Shown in pieces: positions 15,868 to 24,772 of a stretch of 44,477 nt of DNA. This DNA comes from Alphaproteobacteria bacterium. GTDB lineage: Bacteria > Pseudomonadota > Alphaproteobacteria > JACZXZ01. The position numbers were made by a program, and so were the translations under genes. The notes beneath the pieces were generated by a model. It searched no databases and was not told the origin of the DNA. It saw only the letters and a list, made by a program, of their open reading frames with translations. The stretch is taken from NCBI GenBank assembly GCA_035625915.1, contig DASPOR010000188.1:1-44477 (forward strand). The letters are read 5' to 3'. Numbering within the stretch: the first letter of the stretch is position 1; every line of letters begins with the position of its first letter.

Positions 15868-17205
15868 GTGCGGGGTTTGCCAGACGCGTTGATGCAACGG
15901 GCGAAGCGCTATCTTCCTCGCTCGCTGATGGGGCGCTCACTCCTCATCATCGTAACACCGCTCGTGTTGCTACAGGTCGTGTCCACTTACATTTTCTACG
16001 AACGCCATTGGGACACGGTGACCCGCCAGCTCGCGTCCACCCTCGCCGGCGACGTTGCCGTCATCGTGGGTTTTCTCGAGGAGCACCATGACGAAGCGAG
16101 CCGCCAATGGATTCTCGGGGTTGCCGATCAACGCATGGGGATCCGGGCGCGCTTCCAACCCGACGCTCGGATTAACCCCGACCTAACGCGCTTGCCGCCC
16201 GATTCGCTCGACCGCTTGCTGATTCCCTATCTCGAGGACCGCATCAATCGCCCCTTCGACATTGATACGAGCGAACTCGACCGCGACATCGAAATCAGCG
16301 TGCAGCTGCCGGACGGCCTGCTGATCGCCACGACGACGCGCAAGCGATTGTTCAGTCCGACCACCTATATTTTCATTCTGTGGATGGTCGGCTCATCCTT
16401 GGTGCTCGTCTCGATTGCGACCATTTTCATGCGCAACCAGATTCGGCCGATCAGACGCCTCGCCGCCGCGGCGAACAGTTTCGGTAAGGGCCGCGACGTG
16501 CCGAATTTCCGGCCGGCGGGTGCCGCAGAGGTGCGCCAAGCCGCTTCTGCCTTCATGGAAATGCGCGACCGCATCAAGCGCCAGATCGAACAGCGTACTG
16601 AAATGCTGGCAGGCGTCTCCCACGATTTGCGTACGCCGCTCACGCGCATGAAGCTGCAGCTTGCCCTACTAGGCGATAGCGTCGAATCGGAAGAGCTAAA
16701 GGCCGACGTCGCCGACATGGAAAAGATGATTGAGGGTTATCTCGCGTTTGCGCGCGGCGAGGGCACGGAAGCGCCCGAGCCCGCGGACTTATCCTCAGTC
16801 CTTGAACAAGTCGTGGCGGGTGCCCGCAAGGAGGGAGCGAAGATCGACCTCCATACGGAAGAGCATCTCATCGTCCCCGTTCGCCTCGAGGCCATCAAAC
16901 GGGGACTTATGAACCTCGTCTCGAATGCCGTGCGATATGGTCGGCACATTCAGGTGCGCGCCGGGCGGCGGGAAGACGCAATCGAAATCCTGGTCGACGA
17001 CGACGGACCCGGCATTCCCCGCGATCAGCGCGAGGCTGTGTTTCGGGCGTTCGTCCGGCTCGATCCGTCGCGCAATGTTGAGACTGGCGGAGTCGGACTC
17101 GGTCTTACCATCGCGCGCGATGTCGTGCGGGGACACGGCGGAGAACTCGTCCTCGACGATTCACCCCTTGGTGGGCTCCGGGCGCGCGTGCGCCTGCCCA
17201 TTTAA
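15868..17205 (+). CDS. Sensor histidine kinase, EnvZ-like
   Basis: A 445-residue inner-membrane kinase from GTG 15868. The first helix is at about 24-43 (LLIIVTPLVLLQVVSTYIF), a periplasmic sensor region at about 45-163, and the second helix at about 166-187. A HAMP linker (NQIRPIRRLAAAANSFGKG) leads to the H-box GVSHDLRTPLTRMKL with His 252. ATP-binding boxes follow: NLVSNAVRYG (N), VDDDGPGIP (D/G1) and GGVGLGLTI (G2). It is the likely partner of the PetR-like regulator upstream, though the signal is unknown. The 181-base gap with hairpins suggests expression separate from, or attenuated relative to, petR. Confidence 0.92.
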   Translation: MRGLPDALMQRAKRYLPRSLMGRSLLIIVTPLVLLQVVSTYIFYERHWDTVTRQLASTLAGDVAVIVGFLEEHHDEASRQWILGVADQRMGIRARFQPDARINPDLTRLPPDSLDRLLIPYLEDRINRPFDIDTSELDRDIEISVQLPDGLLIATTTRKRLFSPTTYIFILWMVGSSLVLVSIATIFMRNQIRPIRRLAAAANSFGKGRDVPNFRPAGAAEVRQAASAFMEMRDRIKRQIEQRTEMLAGVSHDLRTPLTRMKLQLALLGDSVESEELKADVADMEKMIEGYLAFARGEGTEAPEPADLSSVLEQVVAGARKEGAKIDLHTEEHLIVPVRLEAIKRGLMNLVSNAVRYGRHIQVRAGRREDAIEILVDDDGPGIPRDQREAVFRAFVRLDPSRNVETGGVGLGLTIARDVVRGHGGELVLDDSPLGGLRARVRLPI

Positions 17206-17345
17206 CGAACCTGCGGGCAACGGGTGCACATCCGCAATCGGCGCTTCCAGGCGAGATGTGCGGCGAAATACCGAGTTCCCGCTCCCGGCACTCCTGTGAT
17301 AGGGTCCGGCCGCCAAACCGGCCCGGACATTCAGCGGGATATGGA

Positions 17346-17960
17346 ATGACTTTACTCGACCTCGATCGCCTTGACGCGACCCCCCTCTCCAAGGAACCGT
17401 ATGAATTCGTGATGGTGCCCAATTTCGTTCGTCCTGAAGCGATCGGCCCCATCCGCGATGCGTATCCCCGCATCGATCAGCCAGGCAGCTTCCCGGTAAG
17501 CAAGGTCACATTCGGAAAAGGCTTTGCGAACCTCCTCAAGGCGCTTGAGGGGCCCGATTTTCGCCACGCGATCGAGGGCAAGTTTGGCGTCGACTTATCG
17601 GGCCGGCCCACCATGGTTACGGTGCGGGGCAATTGCGGCCCGCGGGACGGTGGCATCCACACGGATTCGAGGAGCAAGATTGTCACGGTGCTTCTCTATC
17701 TGAACGAGCCGTGGGAGGCGCAGGGGGGAAGGTTGCGCCTGCTGCGCTCTTCTACCGATCTTGAGGATTACGCGCTCGAAGTTCCGCCGGAGGCTGGGCT
17801 TCTTCTCGCGTTCCGGCGGAGCGACCGATCCTTTCACGGCCACAAACCCTATATCGGCCCGCGTCGTGTGGTCCAGCTCAATTGGGTAGCGAATAGCGGG
17901 CACGTCCTCTGGGACTTGATGCGCCATCGCCTTTCGGCGTGGATCAAGCGCGCCGCTTAG
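17346..17960 (+). CDS. 2-oxoglutarate/Fe(II)-dependent oxygenase family protein
   Basis: A 204-residue double-stranded beta-helix dioxygenase. The iron triad is visible as H105-x-D107 (GGIHTDSR) and a distal His at 164 or 166 (FHGHKP). Arg 173 or 174 is the likely 2-oxoglutarate anchor. The family includes prolyl hydroxylases and SM-20/Tpa1-like enzymes, but the substrate cannot be deduced. ATG 17346 is preferred because upstream sequence in frame is not family-like. It ends convergent with the proline iminopeptidase gene, where a short dyad CCGAC-gagg-GTCGG lies at 17980-17993. No neighbouring gene suggests a specific substrate. Confidence 0.85.
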   Translation: MTLLDLDRLDATPLSKEPYEFVMVPNFVRPEAIGPIRDAYPRIDQPGSFPVSKVTFGKGFANLLKALEGPDFRHAIEGKFGVDLSGRPTMVTVRGNCGPRDGGIHTDSRSKIVTVLLYLNEPWEAQGGRLRLLRSSTDLEDYALEVPPEAGLLLAFRRSDRSFHGHKPYIGPRRVVQLNWVANSGHVLWDLMRHRLSAWIKRAA

Positions 17961-18000
17961 TGCCGCCAATCGCGTCTAACCGACGAGGGTCGGCCTCCAC

Positions 18001-19047
<1,047 letters not shown>

Positions 19048-19074
19048 TCAGTGCACTCAAGCATGGTGGTCACA

Positions 19075-20115
19075 TCAAACCGTCGCAATAGGCGTCACCG
19101 GAGAGCCGACCGCACCCGGCAATCGAAGTGGTGGCGCCGTCAGCAGGAACCGGCTCCGCCCATGCGTGCGGAGCCAGCGGGCCAGCTCCGAAAGGTACCA
19201 GATTTCACCAAGCGGAATGCCGAGCTTGAATAGGCAATGTTCGTGGAGCGGCAGTGCCGCATGCTGCCCGTTCGTCGGTGCGGAAGGAAATGCTTCGACT
19301 GCGTAATTGTCAGAAATCAGCGCCGCCACGTTGCTGTCGGTGATCCACTGCAGCAGCCTTGGATCACGACCATTGAGTGCCGCACAGGAGTTCTCGAGGT
19401 CATGTGAATTGGGCCGGCGATTCATTTCGAGGATGACGTCATCGAAACCAGTATAGATCAGCGCCATGTCACCTGGCTCAATCGCGACCTTGTCGGCATG
19501 CAGGACGGCCATCAGATCATCATAGCCCACGAGCTTCCGTGCCCGGCCGAAATGCGCGTGAAGATCGATGAGGACGCCGCGGCCTTGGATGCCGTTCGCC
19601 GCGTAATTCTCGATGCCAAGCGCCTTGGCCCCAACGCCTTCGAAGCGCGCCCAAGTTTCCGCACCCAGCCTGGCGGACGTACCCACCACGTGCTCCCCGG
19701 CTCGCCAACCGTTGTAATAGACGGGTTCGGGCACGCCGTCGGCGTCAGCATCGAATAGGCTGCCGGCATGGGCGAAGCTGTCCCACTGGGTCGAGTATTG
19801 AGTATGGAGGAATACCGCATCGTCGCTCAGTACGTCTGTCAAATTCGGATCGGTGTTCTTGAGTGGAAAGTTGTAGTTTTGCGCATCCCCACGCAGTGTC
19901 GCAAAAAGTCGCGGGGGGTGACGGCGGGGGTTGAGCACATTCCCGCCGGGATAATCGAGGGGAAGCGAAAGGCAGAAGGCGTGACCCTCTTTCACTTCCG
20001 CCGCGGCTTGGCGCCGCTTTTCGGGGGTGAGCAGGTTGAGGCGGCCGAGCTGGTCGTCTTCGCCGAAATCGCCCCAGTTCGATCCTTCGGGCCGCCGTTT
20101 CCAGCGCTTTGCCAT
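19075..20115 (-). CDS. Cyclase-family (kynurenine formamidase-like) metal hydrolase
   Basis: A 346-residue member of the cyclase family (PF04199 type), whose members hydrolyse amides or lactones such as N-formylkynurenine. The metal signature His-x-Gly-Thr-His-x-Asp-x-Pro-x-His of small KynB enzymes is modified here: the aligned segment is QYSTQWDSFAH at 106-116, keeping Asp112 and His116 but carrying Gln at the first two His positions. The STQWD form is known in the longer subgroup of the family, so it need not be inactive. Conserved later segments include VLIDLHAHFGR and DNYAVEAFPS. The substrate is unknown. No kynurenine pathway genes are nearby. Confidence 0.8.
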   Translation of the reverse strand: MAKRWKRRPEGSNWGDFGEDDQLGRLNLLTPEKRRQAAAEVKEGHAFCLSLPLDYPGGNVLNPRRHPPRLFATLRGDAQNYNFPLKNTDPNLTDVLSDDAVFLHTQYSTQWDSFAHAGSLFDADADGVPEPVYYNGWRAGEHVVGTSARLGAETWARFEGVGAKALGIENYAANGIQGRGVLIDLHAHFGRARKLVGYDDLMAVLHADKVAIEPGDMALIYTGFDDVILEMNRRPNSHDLENSCAALNGRDPRLLQWITDSNVAALISDNYAVEAFPSAPTNGQHAALPLHEHCLFKLGIPLGEIWYLSELARWLRTHGRSRFLLTAPPLRLPGAVGSPVTPIATV

Positions 20116-20282
20116 TTGCTACTCCCGACCGCCTAAATGTGTTTAGCGCCTCGGCTTTTAAGCTTCGTCACCATTGTCCGCGCGCGGAAGCGGGCGTCCA
20201 TCATCGCAGTTTCGGGCTCTCCACTTCGCTCCGGCCGGAATGAAAGGTCGACACCGGGGCGTCTTCGGCCGAAGCAATTGCC

Positions 20283-20621
20283 TTAAAACAACTTTCCGCC
20301 ATTGGGGACTGCGTGCGTCGGCGACACCAGCACGACCTCGCCCCCCTCATCCGGAAAGCCGAGGACCAGCACTTCGCTCATCACCTTGCCAATTTGCTTG
20401 ACCGGGAAATTGACCACCGCAGCAACCTGTCGACCGACCAGCTCGTGCACCTGGTAATGTTTGGTGATCTGAGCCGAGGTGCGCTTGATTCCAATTGCAG
20501 GCCCGAAATCGACCCGCAGCTTCAAGGCGGGCTTGCGCGCCTCGGGATAGGGCTCTGCCTCAACGATCGTGCCGACGCGAATGTCGACCCGCTCGAATTC
20601 CCCATACGCGATTTGCTCCAT
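20283..20621 (-). CDS. csaA: tRNA-binding protein CsaA
   Basis: A 112-residue OB-fold protein, essentially a free-standing EMAP-II/tRNA-binding domain. The segments VDIRVGTIVEAEPYPEARKP, LKLRVDFG and the C-terminal LVSPTHAVPNGGKLF match CsaA closely. In Bacillus it has a chaperone or secretion-related role and binds tRNA; in Proteobacteria its job is less clear. The protein is complete and cytoplasmic. It lies between the cyclase and phasin genes without evident operon structure. The 256-base gap on its 5' side carries the possible phasin terminator. Confidence 0.93.
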   Translation of the reverse strand: MEQIAYGEFERVDIRVGTIVEAEPYPEARKPALKLRVDFGPAIGIKRTSAQITKHYQVHELVGRQVAAVVNFPVKQIGKVMSEVLVLGFPDEGGEVVLVSPTHAVPNGGKLF

Positions 20622-20742
20622 GGCCTCGCCTCGTATTCATGGCGGCGCACGCTAACATCGCAGCCGCCCGGCTTCAATCCCAGCCGGCTTCGATTGAAAA
20701 GCGATTTGCGCCCGTCAGTCCTTGGAAGAGATGCGAAAGCAA

Positions 20743-20758
20743 CGCCGCTTCAGCGGCG
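20743..20758 (-). terminator. GC-rich hairpin downstream of the phasin gene
   Basis: CGCCGC (20743-20748) and GCGGCG (20753-20758) form a 6-base perfect stem with a four-base loop. On the minus strand it is followed by TTGCTTTCG, a weak T-rich tail. It lies about 120 bases past the phasin stop, so assignment as its terminator is tentative. Confidence 0.3.
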
Positions 20759-20877
20759 AAAGCTGCTCGCGGCCAAGCCGCCCGCAACGGGCTGACTCCG
20801 AGGTACAGCGGACACGTTTCGATTTTTCTGCTCGAACCGCCTTGTCGTCGATCAAGCGCGCAGGCGCGGCGGGTGCT

Positions 20878-21318
20878 TCACGCGGCCTTTCCCTTCTTTT
20901 TGGCGGTGAGGGTCTTGACCTCTTCGAGCATTTCGGAGACGCGCCGGTTGATGACGTCGAGCGAGTCGCTGTTCGCCTTGGCGATCAACTCGCCGATCTC
21001 CTTCATGTGAGCAAATGTGTTCTCGAAAGTGTGCTTCGCGAGCTCGGCCTGCTTCGACGCCGCTTGCTCGGGCGTTGTCGGGGTGCCGTAGGAGCGCAAA
21101 AGGGCTGCGTATTCCTCCATCGACTCGCGCATGATTTCGGTCTGGCGCCGCACGACCGCTTGCATGCCTTCGACAGCGGCCTGGCTCGCAGCAGTCAACG
21201 CTTCGACATTCTTGCGATAGGAATCGGCGACTTGCTCCACATTCAGTCCGGGAACCTTGAGCTCGGCCATGAATTTGGTGAAATCGATTTCGCCGAACGG
21301 GTTGTAAGCCTTATCCAT
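20878..21318 (-). CDS. phaP: Phasin family protein
   Basis: A 146-residue, mostly helical amphipathic protein of the phasin family that coats polyhydroxyalkanoate granules. Recognisable parts are the N-terminal FGEIDFTKFMAELKVPGL, then heptad-rich helices with the family stretch NVEALTAASQAAVEGMQAV, and a Lys/Ala-rich tail (TAKKKGKAA). The start at ATG 21318 has a strong ribosome site, AAGGAG, a few bases upstream. No PHA synthase or regulator gene is in the window. The promoter carries two TGCACTGCA sites annotated separately, suggesting control by a PhaR-type repressor that senses polymer. Confidence 0.92.
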   Translation of the reverse strand: MDKAYNPFGEIDFTKFMAELKVPGLNVEQVADSYRKNVEALTAASQAAVEGMQAVVRRQTEIMRESMEEYAALLRSYGTPTTPEQAASKQAELAKHTFENTFAHMKEIGELIAKANSDSLDVINRRVSEMLEEVKTLTAKKKGKAA

Positions 21319-21346
21319 CGGGTATCTCCTTGGGTTCGGGTTATGT

Positions 21347-21415
21347 TGCAGTGCAGCATTTGCTTGTATTTATGCTTTTCCGTTGCCCGGTCAATCAAAA
21401 TTTTTGTGCAGTGCA
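21347..21415 (-). promoter_or_regulatory. Phasin promoter bracketed by two TGCACTGCA sites
   Basis: Read on the minus strand, TTGACC (21394-21389) and TAAATA (21372-21367) form a plausible sigma-70 promoter with 16-base spacing. The 9-mer TGCACTGCA occurs at 21415-21407, just upstream of the -35, and again at 21355-21347, just downstream of the -10. The copies are 60 bases apart, about six helical turns. PhaR repressors are known to bind TGC/GCA-rich sites near phaP promoters. Confidence 0.5.
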
Positions 21416-21494
21416 AAAAAACCGGGCGCTATCTGGACGTCCTTGCCTCAAGGTATCTAGGCCCGGAAACTTGCCGGGACGCGGTTTGACCACC

Positions 21495-21932
21495 TTACAG
21501 GAGGGCGATCAATCCACCCTCGTCGATTCGGGCGGAGGCCCCTTGCGGCAAGGCCGACTGCGCGTGCCTCCCCAGCTCAATCACAGGGATCGGCCTGTAG
21601 CCCATCTCGACGCCGACGACGACACCCAGTGCTAGAATAGCATCTGTCTCGCCAAGCACGAGGGCCGCTGGCGCCTTCCCGGCGCGCAGGAGTTCGAGCA
21701 TCACGGCGCTCGCGGAGCTCGAGCCGATCATTCCAGGGAGGCACAGAATACGGCCGTCGATGAAGGCTCCGCGATCGGGGTGCCGCGCGTCGATCACACG
21801 CGCCGTCGCCGGATCGATCCCACCCCAGAAGCTGATCGGCGCACGAAGCTTCAGAATCCTGCCTTCGGCGCACCCGTCGACAAGCACCTTTTCCGCCTTG
21901 AGCGCTCCAAGCAGGGTCGGAGTTTCGGTCAT
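21495..21932 (-). CDS. Aconitase X small (swivel) subunit, DUF126 type
   Basis: A 145-residue swivel domain subunit of aconitase X. Family landmarks are LVDGCAEGRILKL, SFWGGIDPATARVID, and IGSSSASAVMLELL, where the serine-rich loop sits in the active site of the two-subunit enzyme. It starts at ATG 21932, overlapping the stop of the large subunit by four bases (ATGA), so the two are translationally coupled. AcnX enzymes are known as cis-3-hydroxy-L-proline dehydratases in bacteria and mevalonate-5-phosphate dehydratases in archaea. The bacterial two-subunit type suggests the first, but pathway partners are absent here. Confidence 0.9.
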   Translation of the reverse strand: MTETPTLLGALKAEKVLVDGCAEGRILKLRAPISFWGGIDPATARVIDARHPDRGAFIDGRILCLPGMIGSSSASAVMLELLRAGKAPAALVLGETDAILALGVVVGVEMGYRPIPVIELGRHAQSALPQGASARIDEGGLIALL

Positions 21933-23188
21933 TGCCAAAGCCGCTCGTCGCGCGCAACGCGACCCGTGAGGGCAGAGGCGACGCAATCGCCGAGACTGCC
22001 ATAGACCACCTCCCATCCGGTATTGCCGGGAGCATAGTGAGCGAATTTCCCCGAGTTGGTCATGAGCACGCCACCACCCTCCGGCAGGATGGGCGTGACG
22101 ACGACGCAGGTATCGGCGACGATGACGACGCCGGCGTCTTCAAGCGGTTTCAGGCGGCGTTCCCGCTTGAGCATTTCGACCACATCGCGGCGGGTACAGA
22201 CATAAAATGGCACGGCAAATGTGCGACCGCCGAGCAGGCGCTCGAGTTCCACGACTTCTTCTTCGGAGAAATGTGGGCTGCCGACCGCCACCGCATCGAT
22301 CCTCTCGGCCGTGACGGTCGAAAGACTGTCACGGCTTCGCCTAACCATATCGGGCGTCACGTTGACGATTTTGACTGGGGGCTGGCCGGCCAGTGCCGCC
22401 TCGAGCGTGGACGCTTCCGGCGTGGTGCCGGCAACGTGGAATAGCCCGACCGCCCCTGTCGAGGCGGCCGCCGCACCGAGCGCCTTTAGGCGATCTTCCG
22501 ACACGCCCTTGGGTAGGCCATCGACCACGACCACGGCCGTTCCTGCTTCGCGGCCGAGGATCGCACCGAGTACGGGGTAGAAGACATCGGTATCCTTGAG
22601 TGCCGGGGAAATTGCCGAGGTTTCGAGAACGATGCTTGCGCGCCGGTTCTCCGTAAGGTGGAGGCCGGCATAGGGTGCGCGCCCGGAGATCGCGGCGCAA
22701 ATATCGAGGAAGTCGCCATAGCGGTTCGTTCGCGCCCCCAGCACAGAGTTGCAGAAGGCGACGGCGTTGCTCTCGCCCCAAGCGACATGCTCGCCCAACC
22801 CCGGCCTGTGGCCCGCTTGATAAGGCGCGCATGTCCAGGTCGGCTGGCAGCCGAGCGCCTCGTAAGCGCGCATCATTCGCAGCGCCATTTCATAGTGGTG
22901 CCGATCGCCGCGGACGCGCATCGGATTGAGGAGGTCGAGAGCACCCACGTTGAGCGTCGAGGGAACACGTACGCGGCCCTGATCGGTAACCAATTTTTCC
23001 GCGAACGCCGTCCCGCTGTCGCCGTGGTAAAGACAACCGTCGATATGGGTGGAAGTCACGGGCACAAGCCGCTCAGCGCCAAGAAATCGGGCAGTCTCAG
23101 CCACAATCCGCGTGGCCAAGGCGATGGCGGGTACCACACTCTCGCCTGCCGCCCACGCCCGCTCCTCCTCCGTCAGGGCTAGCGCCAT
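21929..23188 (-). CDS. Aconitase X large (catalytic) subunit, DUF521 type
   Basis: A 419-residue large subunit of the two-component AcnX hydro-lyase. It carries the conserved THIDGCLYHGDSG near residues 47-59, CAPYQAGHRPGLGEHVAWGE in the middle, VFCNSVLGARTNRYGD-like sequence (here VAFCNSVLGARTNRYGDFLD), and the C-terminal MTNSGKFAHYAPG. Cysteines in these motifs are candidate iron-sulfur or metal ligands, as in the aconitase superfamily. The dienelactone-hydrolase-like gene lies 28 bases upstream and the small subunit overlaps its end, so the three may form an operon. The most likely reaction is dehydration of cis-3-hydroxy-L-proline, inferred from family only. proC (35722) is too distant to be a linked partner. 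Confidence 0.9.
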   Translation of the reverse strand: MALALTEEERAWAAGESVVPAIALATRIVAETARFLGAERLVPVTSTHIDGCLYHGDSGTAFAEKLVTDQGRVRVPSTLNVGALDLLNPMRVRGDRHHYEMALRMMRAYEALGCQPTWTCAPYQAGHRPGLGEHVAWGESNAVAFCNSVLGARTNRYGDFLDICAAISGRAPYAGLHLTENRRASIVLETSAISPALKDTDVFYPVLGAILGREAGTAVVVVDGLPKGVSEDRLKALGAAAASTGAVGLFHVAGTTPEASTLEAALAGQPPVKIVNVTPDMVRRSRDSLSTVTAERIDAVAVGSPHFSEEEVVELERLLGGRTFAVPFYVCTRRDVVEMLKRERRLKPLEDAGVVIVADTCVVVTPILPEGGGVLMTNSGKFAHYAPGNTGWEVVYGSLGDCVASALTGRVARDERLWQ

Positions 23189-23216
23189 GAAGGCTCCTCA
23201 AGATGGCCAGTCACGC

Positions 23217-23912
23217 TCACCGTTTGGCTGAAACCAAATTTCTCGCAAAAAACTCCAGCGTACGCGTACGAGCAAGCTCATGACTTTCTCGGTCAAAGCT
23301 CGCTCGTTGATCGCAACTGAAGCCATGTCCCGCAGGATACAGAAAGACCGGCACCTTCGGCTGGGCCTTCTTGATCGCCTGAACATCGGCGAGGGGGATC
23401 GACGAGTCGGTCTCCCCGAAATGGAGCATGACCGGGCATTTCGGCGTCTCATCCTTGAAGGGTGCGATTTGCCCGCCGTAGTAGCCGACGGCCGCGGCAA
23501 GTCCGCCTAGCTGCGTGGCGGCACGCCAAGCAACCGATCCACCCCAGCAATAACCGACGATGCCGACCGGACCCGCATCCGAAACGGCCTTGATCGCGGC
23601 CGCCACGTCCTTGAGCACCTCGGGCCACTCGATCTTGCCTCGCAAGGCGCGGCCCGCCTCGATGTCGGCAGCCTCATAGCCGAGTTCAACGCCCGGCTCG
23701 GCGCGATCGAACAATGCAGGGGCGAGAGACGCATAGCCGTCCTTGGCGAAACCGTCGCACACCTCGCGCATGTGCTTGTTCACCCCGAAAATCTCCTGGA
23801 TGACGACAAGGCCACCTTTCGGCTTGCCTCTGTTGACGGTATCCGGCGTGTCGGCCCGGTAGGCCGACAGTTTATGCCCGTCGGGCGCGGTAAGCGTCAG
23901 CGTTTTGCCCAT
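23217..23912 (-). CDS. Dienelactone hydrolase family protein
   Basis: A 231-residue alpha/beta hydrolase with a cysteine nucleophile. C122 is in GYCWGGS, D169 in FGETDSSIP and H196 in AGHGFSC, giving the Cys-Asp-His triad of dienelactone hydrolases. The early VIQEIFGVNKHMRE contains the glutamate that activates the Cys in the classic enzyme. The physiological substrate may not be a dienelactone, since chromosomal homologues are widespread outside aromatic degradation and no such genes are nearby. It lies 28 bases upstream of the aconitase X large subunit on the same strand, and divergent from the GST-like gene. Confidence 0.9.
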   Translation of the reverse strand: MGKTLTLTAPDGHKLSAYRADTPDTVNRGKPKGGLVVIQEIFGVNKHMREVCDGFAKDGYASLAPALFDRAEPGVELGYEAADIEAGRALRGKIEWPEVLKDVAAAIKAVSDAGPVGIVGYCWGGSVAWRAATQLGGLAAAVGYYGGQIAPFKDETPKCPVMLHFGETDSSIPLADVQAIKKAQPKVPVFLYPAGHGFSCDQRASFDRESHELARTRTLEFFARNLVSAKR

Positions 23913-24046
23913 TCGTGTCTCTCCTTAAGCCCCCTCGCGGCGGGCATGATAGCGCGTGCCCCGAAGGGGGCCAGCTTATTCTTGCATTAGGTGCATGCTA
24001 TCGTGCCGGCGGGACGATGTCGGTGGAGAACGAGAGGAATTTTAGG

Positions 24047-24745
24047 ATGATCAAGCTCTACCAGTTTCCAACCGCCTTCGGCGTGCCGAATCCGAGCCCC
24101 TTTTGCGTCAAAGTCGAAGTCCTCCTCAAGATGGCAGGCCTCGACTATGAGAGCATCGTCTCCACCAATCCCGGCAAAGGCCCCAAGGGCAAGCTGCCGG
24201 CGATCGAGGATAAGGGAAAAATGATCGGCGATTCGGAGTTCATCCGCCTTCATATCGAGCGGCAATACGGCATCGACTTCGACAAGGGGCTCGATGGGCG
24301 CGAGCGCGCCGTGGCGCACGCCTTCGCGCGCCTGTTCGAAGAACGCACCTATTGGGCGTTGGTCTATAGCCGCTGGATCGACGAGAGCAACTGGCCCAAG
24401 GTTCATTCGGCCTTCTTCGGCTCGATGCCGCCCGTCCTGCGCACGGTCCTGCCGGCGATGTTCCGCAAGAAGGTGCGCGGCTATCTCAACGGCCACGGCA
24501 TCGGCCGCCACAGTCAGGACGAGATTTACGCGCTCGGCGTTTCCGACATCCGTAGCGCGGCGGATTGGCTCGGCGAAAAGCACTATTTCATGGGTGAAGC
24601 GCCGACCGGCGTCGACGCCACTGTCTATGCCTTCACGGAGAACCTGATTAGCCCGCCACACGAAACGCCGATGAAGGCCGAGGCCCTTCGCCACGCCAAC
24701 GTCGTCGCCTACACGCGGCGGATGCGGGAACGCTATTTCGGATGA
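24047..24745 (+). CDS. Glutathione S-transferase-like protein, metaxin/FAXC-type
   Basis: A 232-residue protein with an N-terminal thioredoxin-like half (IKLYQFPTAFGVPNPSPFC...VEVLL) and a helical C-terminal half (DWLGEKHYFMGEAPTGVDATVYAF). The conserved NPSPFCVKVEVLLKMAGLDYE and GKLPAIEDKG match GST-fold proteins related to metaxin and 'failed axon connections'. A cysteine lies in the glutathione-site position (SPFC). ATG 24047 follows a GAGAGG-type ribosome site; upstream starts at 24017 or 23915 are less likely. The catalytic role is unknown. It is convergent with ychF, with a 14-base palindrome in the 27-base gap. Confidence 0.85.
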   Translation: MIKLYQFPTAFGVPNPSPFCVKVEVLLKMAGLDYESIVSTNPGKGPKGKLPAIEDKGKMIGDSEFIRLHIERQYGIDFDKGLDGRERAVAHAFARLFEERTYWALVYSRWIDESNWPKVHSAFFGSMPPVLRTVLPAMFRKKVRGYLNGHGIGRHSQDEIYALGVSDIRSAADWLGEKHYFMGEAPTGVDATVYAFTENLISPPHETPMKAEALRHANVVAYTRRMRERYFG

Positions 24746-24755
24746 AGAAGCCGGC

Positions 24756-24769
24756 TCGCACGCGCGTGC
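24756..24769. terminator. Palindrome between convergent GST-like and ychF genes
   Basis: CGCACGCGCGTGCG is a perfect 14-base palindrome that can fold as CGCAC-gcgc-GTGCG in either transcript. Lying in the short convergent gap it could serve as a bidirectional stop, but neither side has a T run. Confidence 0.3.
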
Positions 24770-24772
24770 GAT

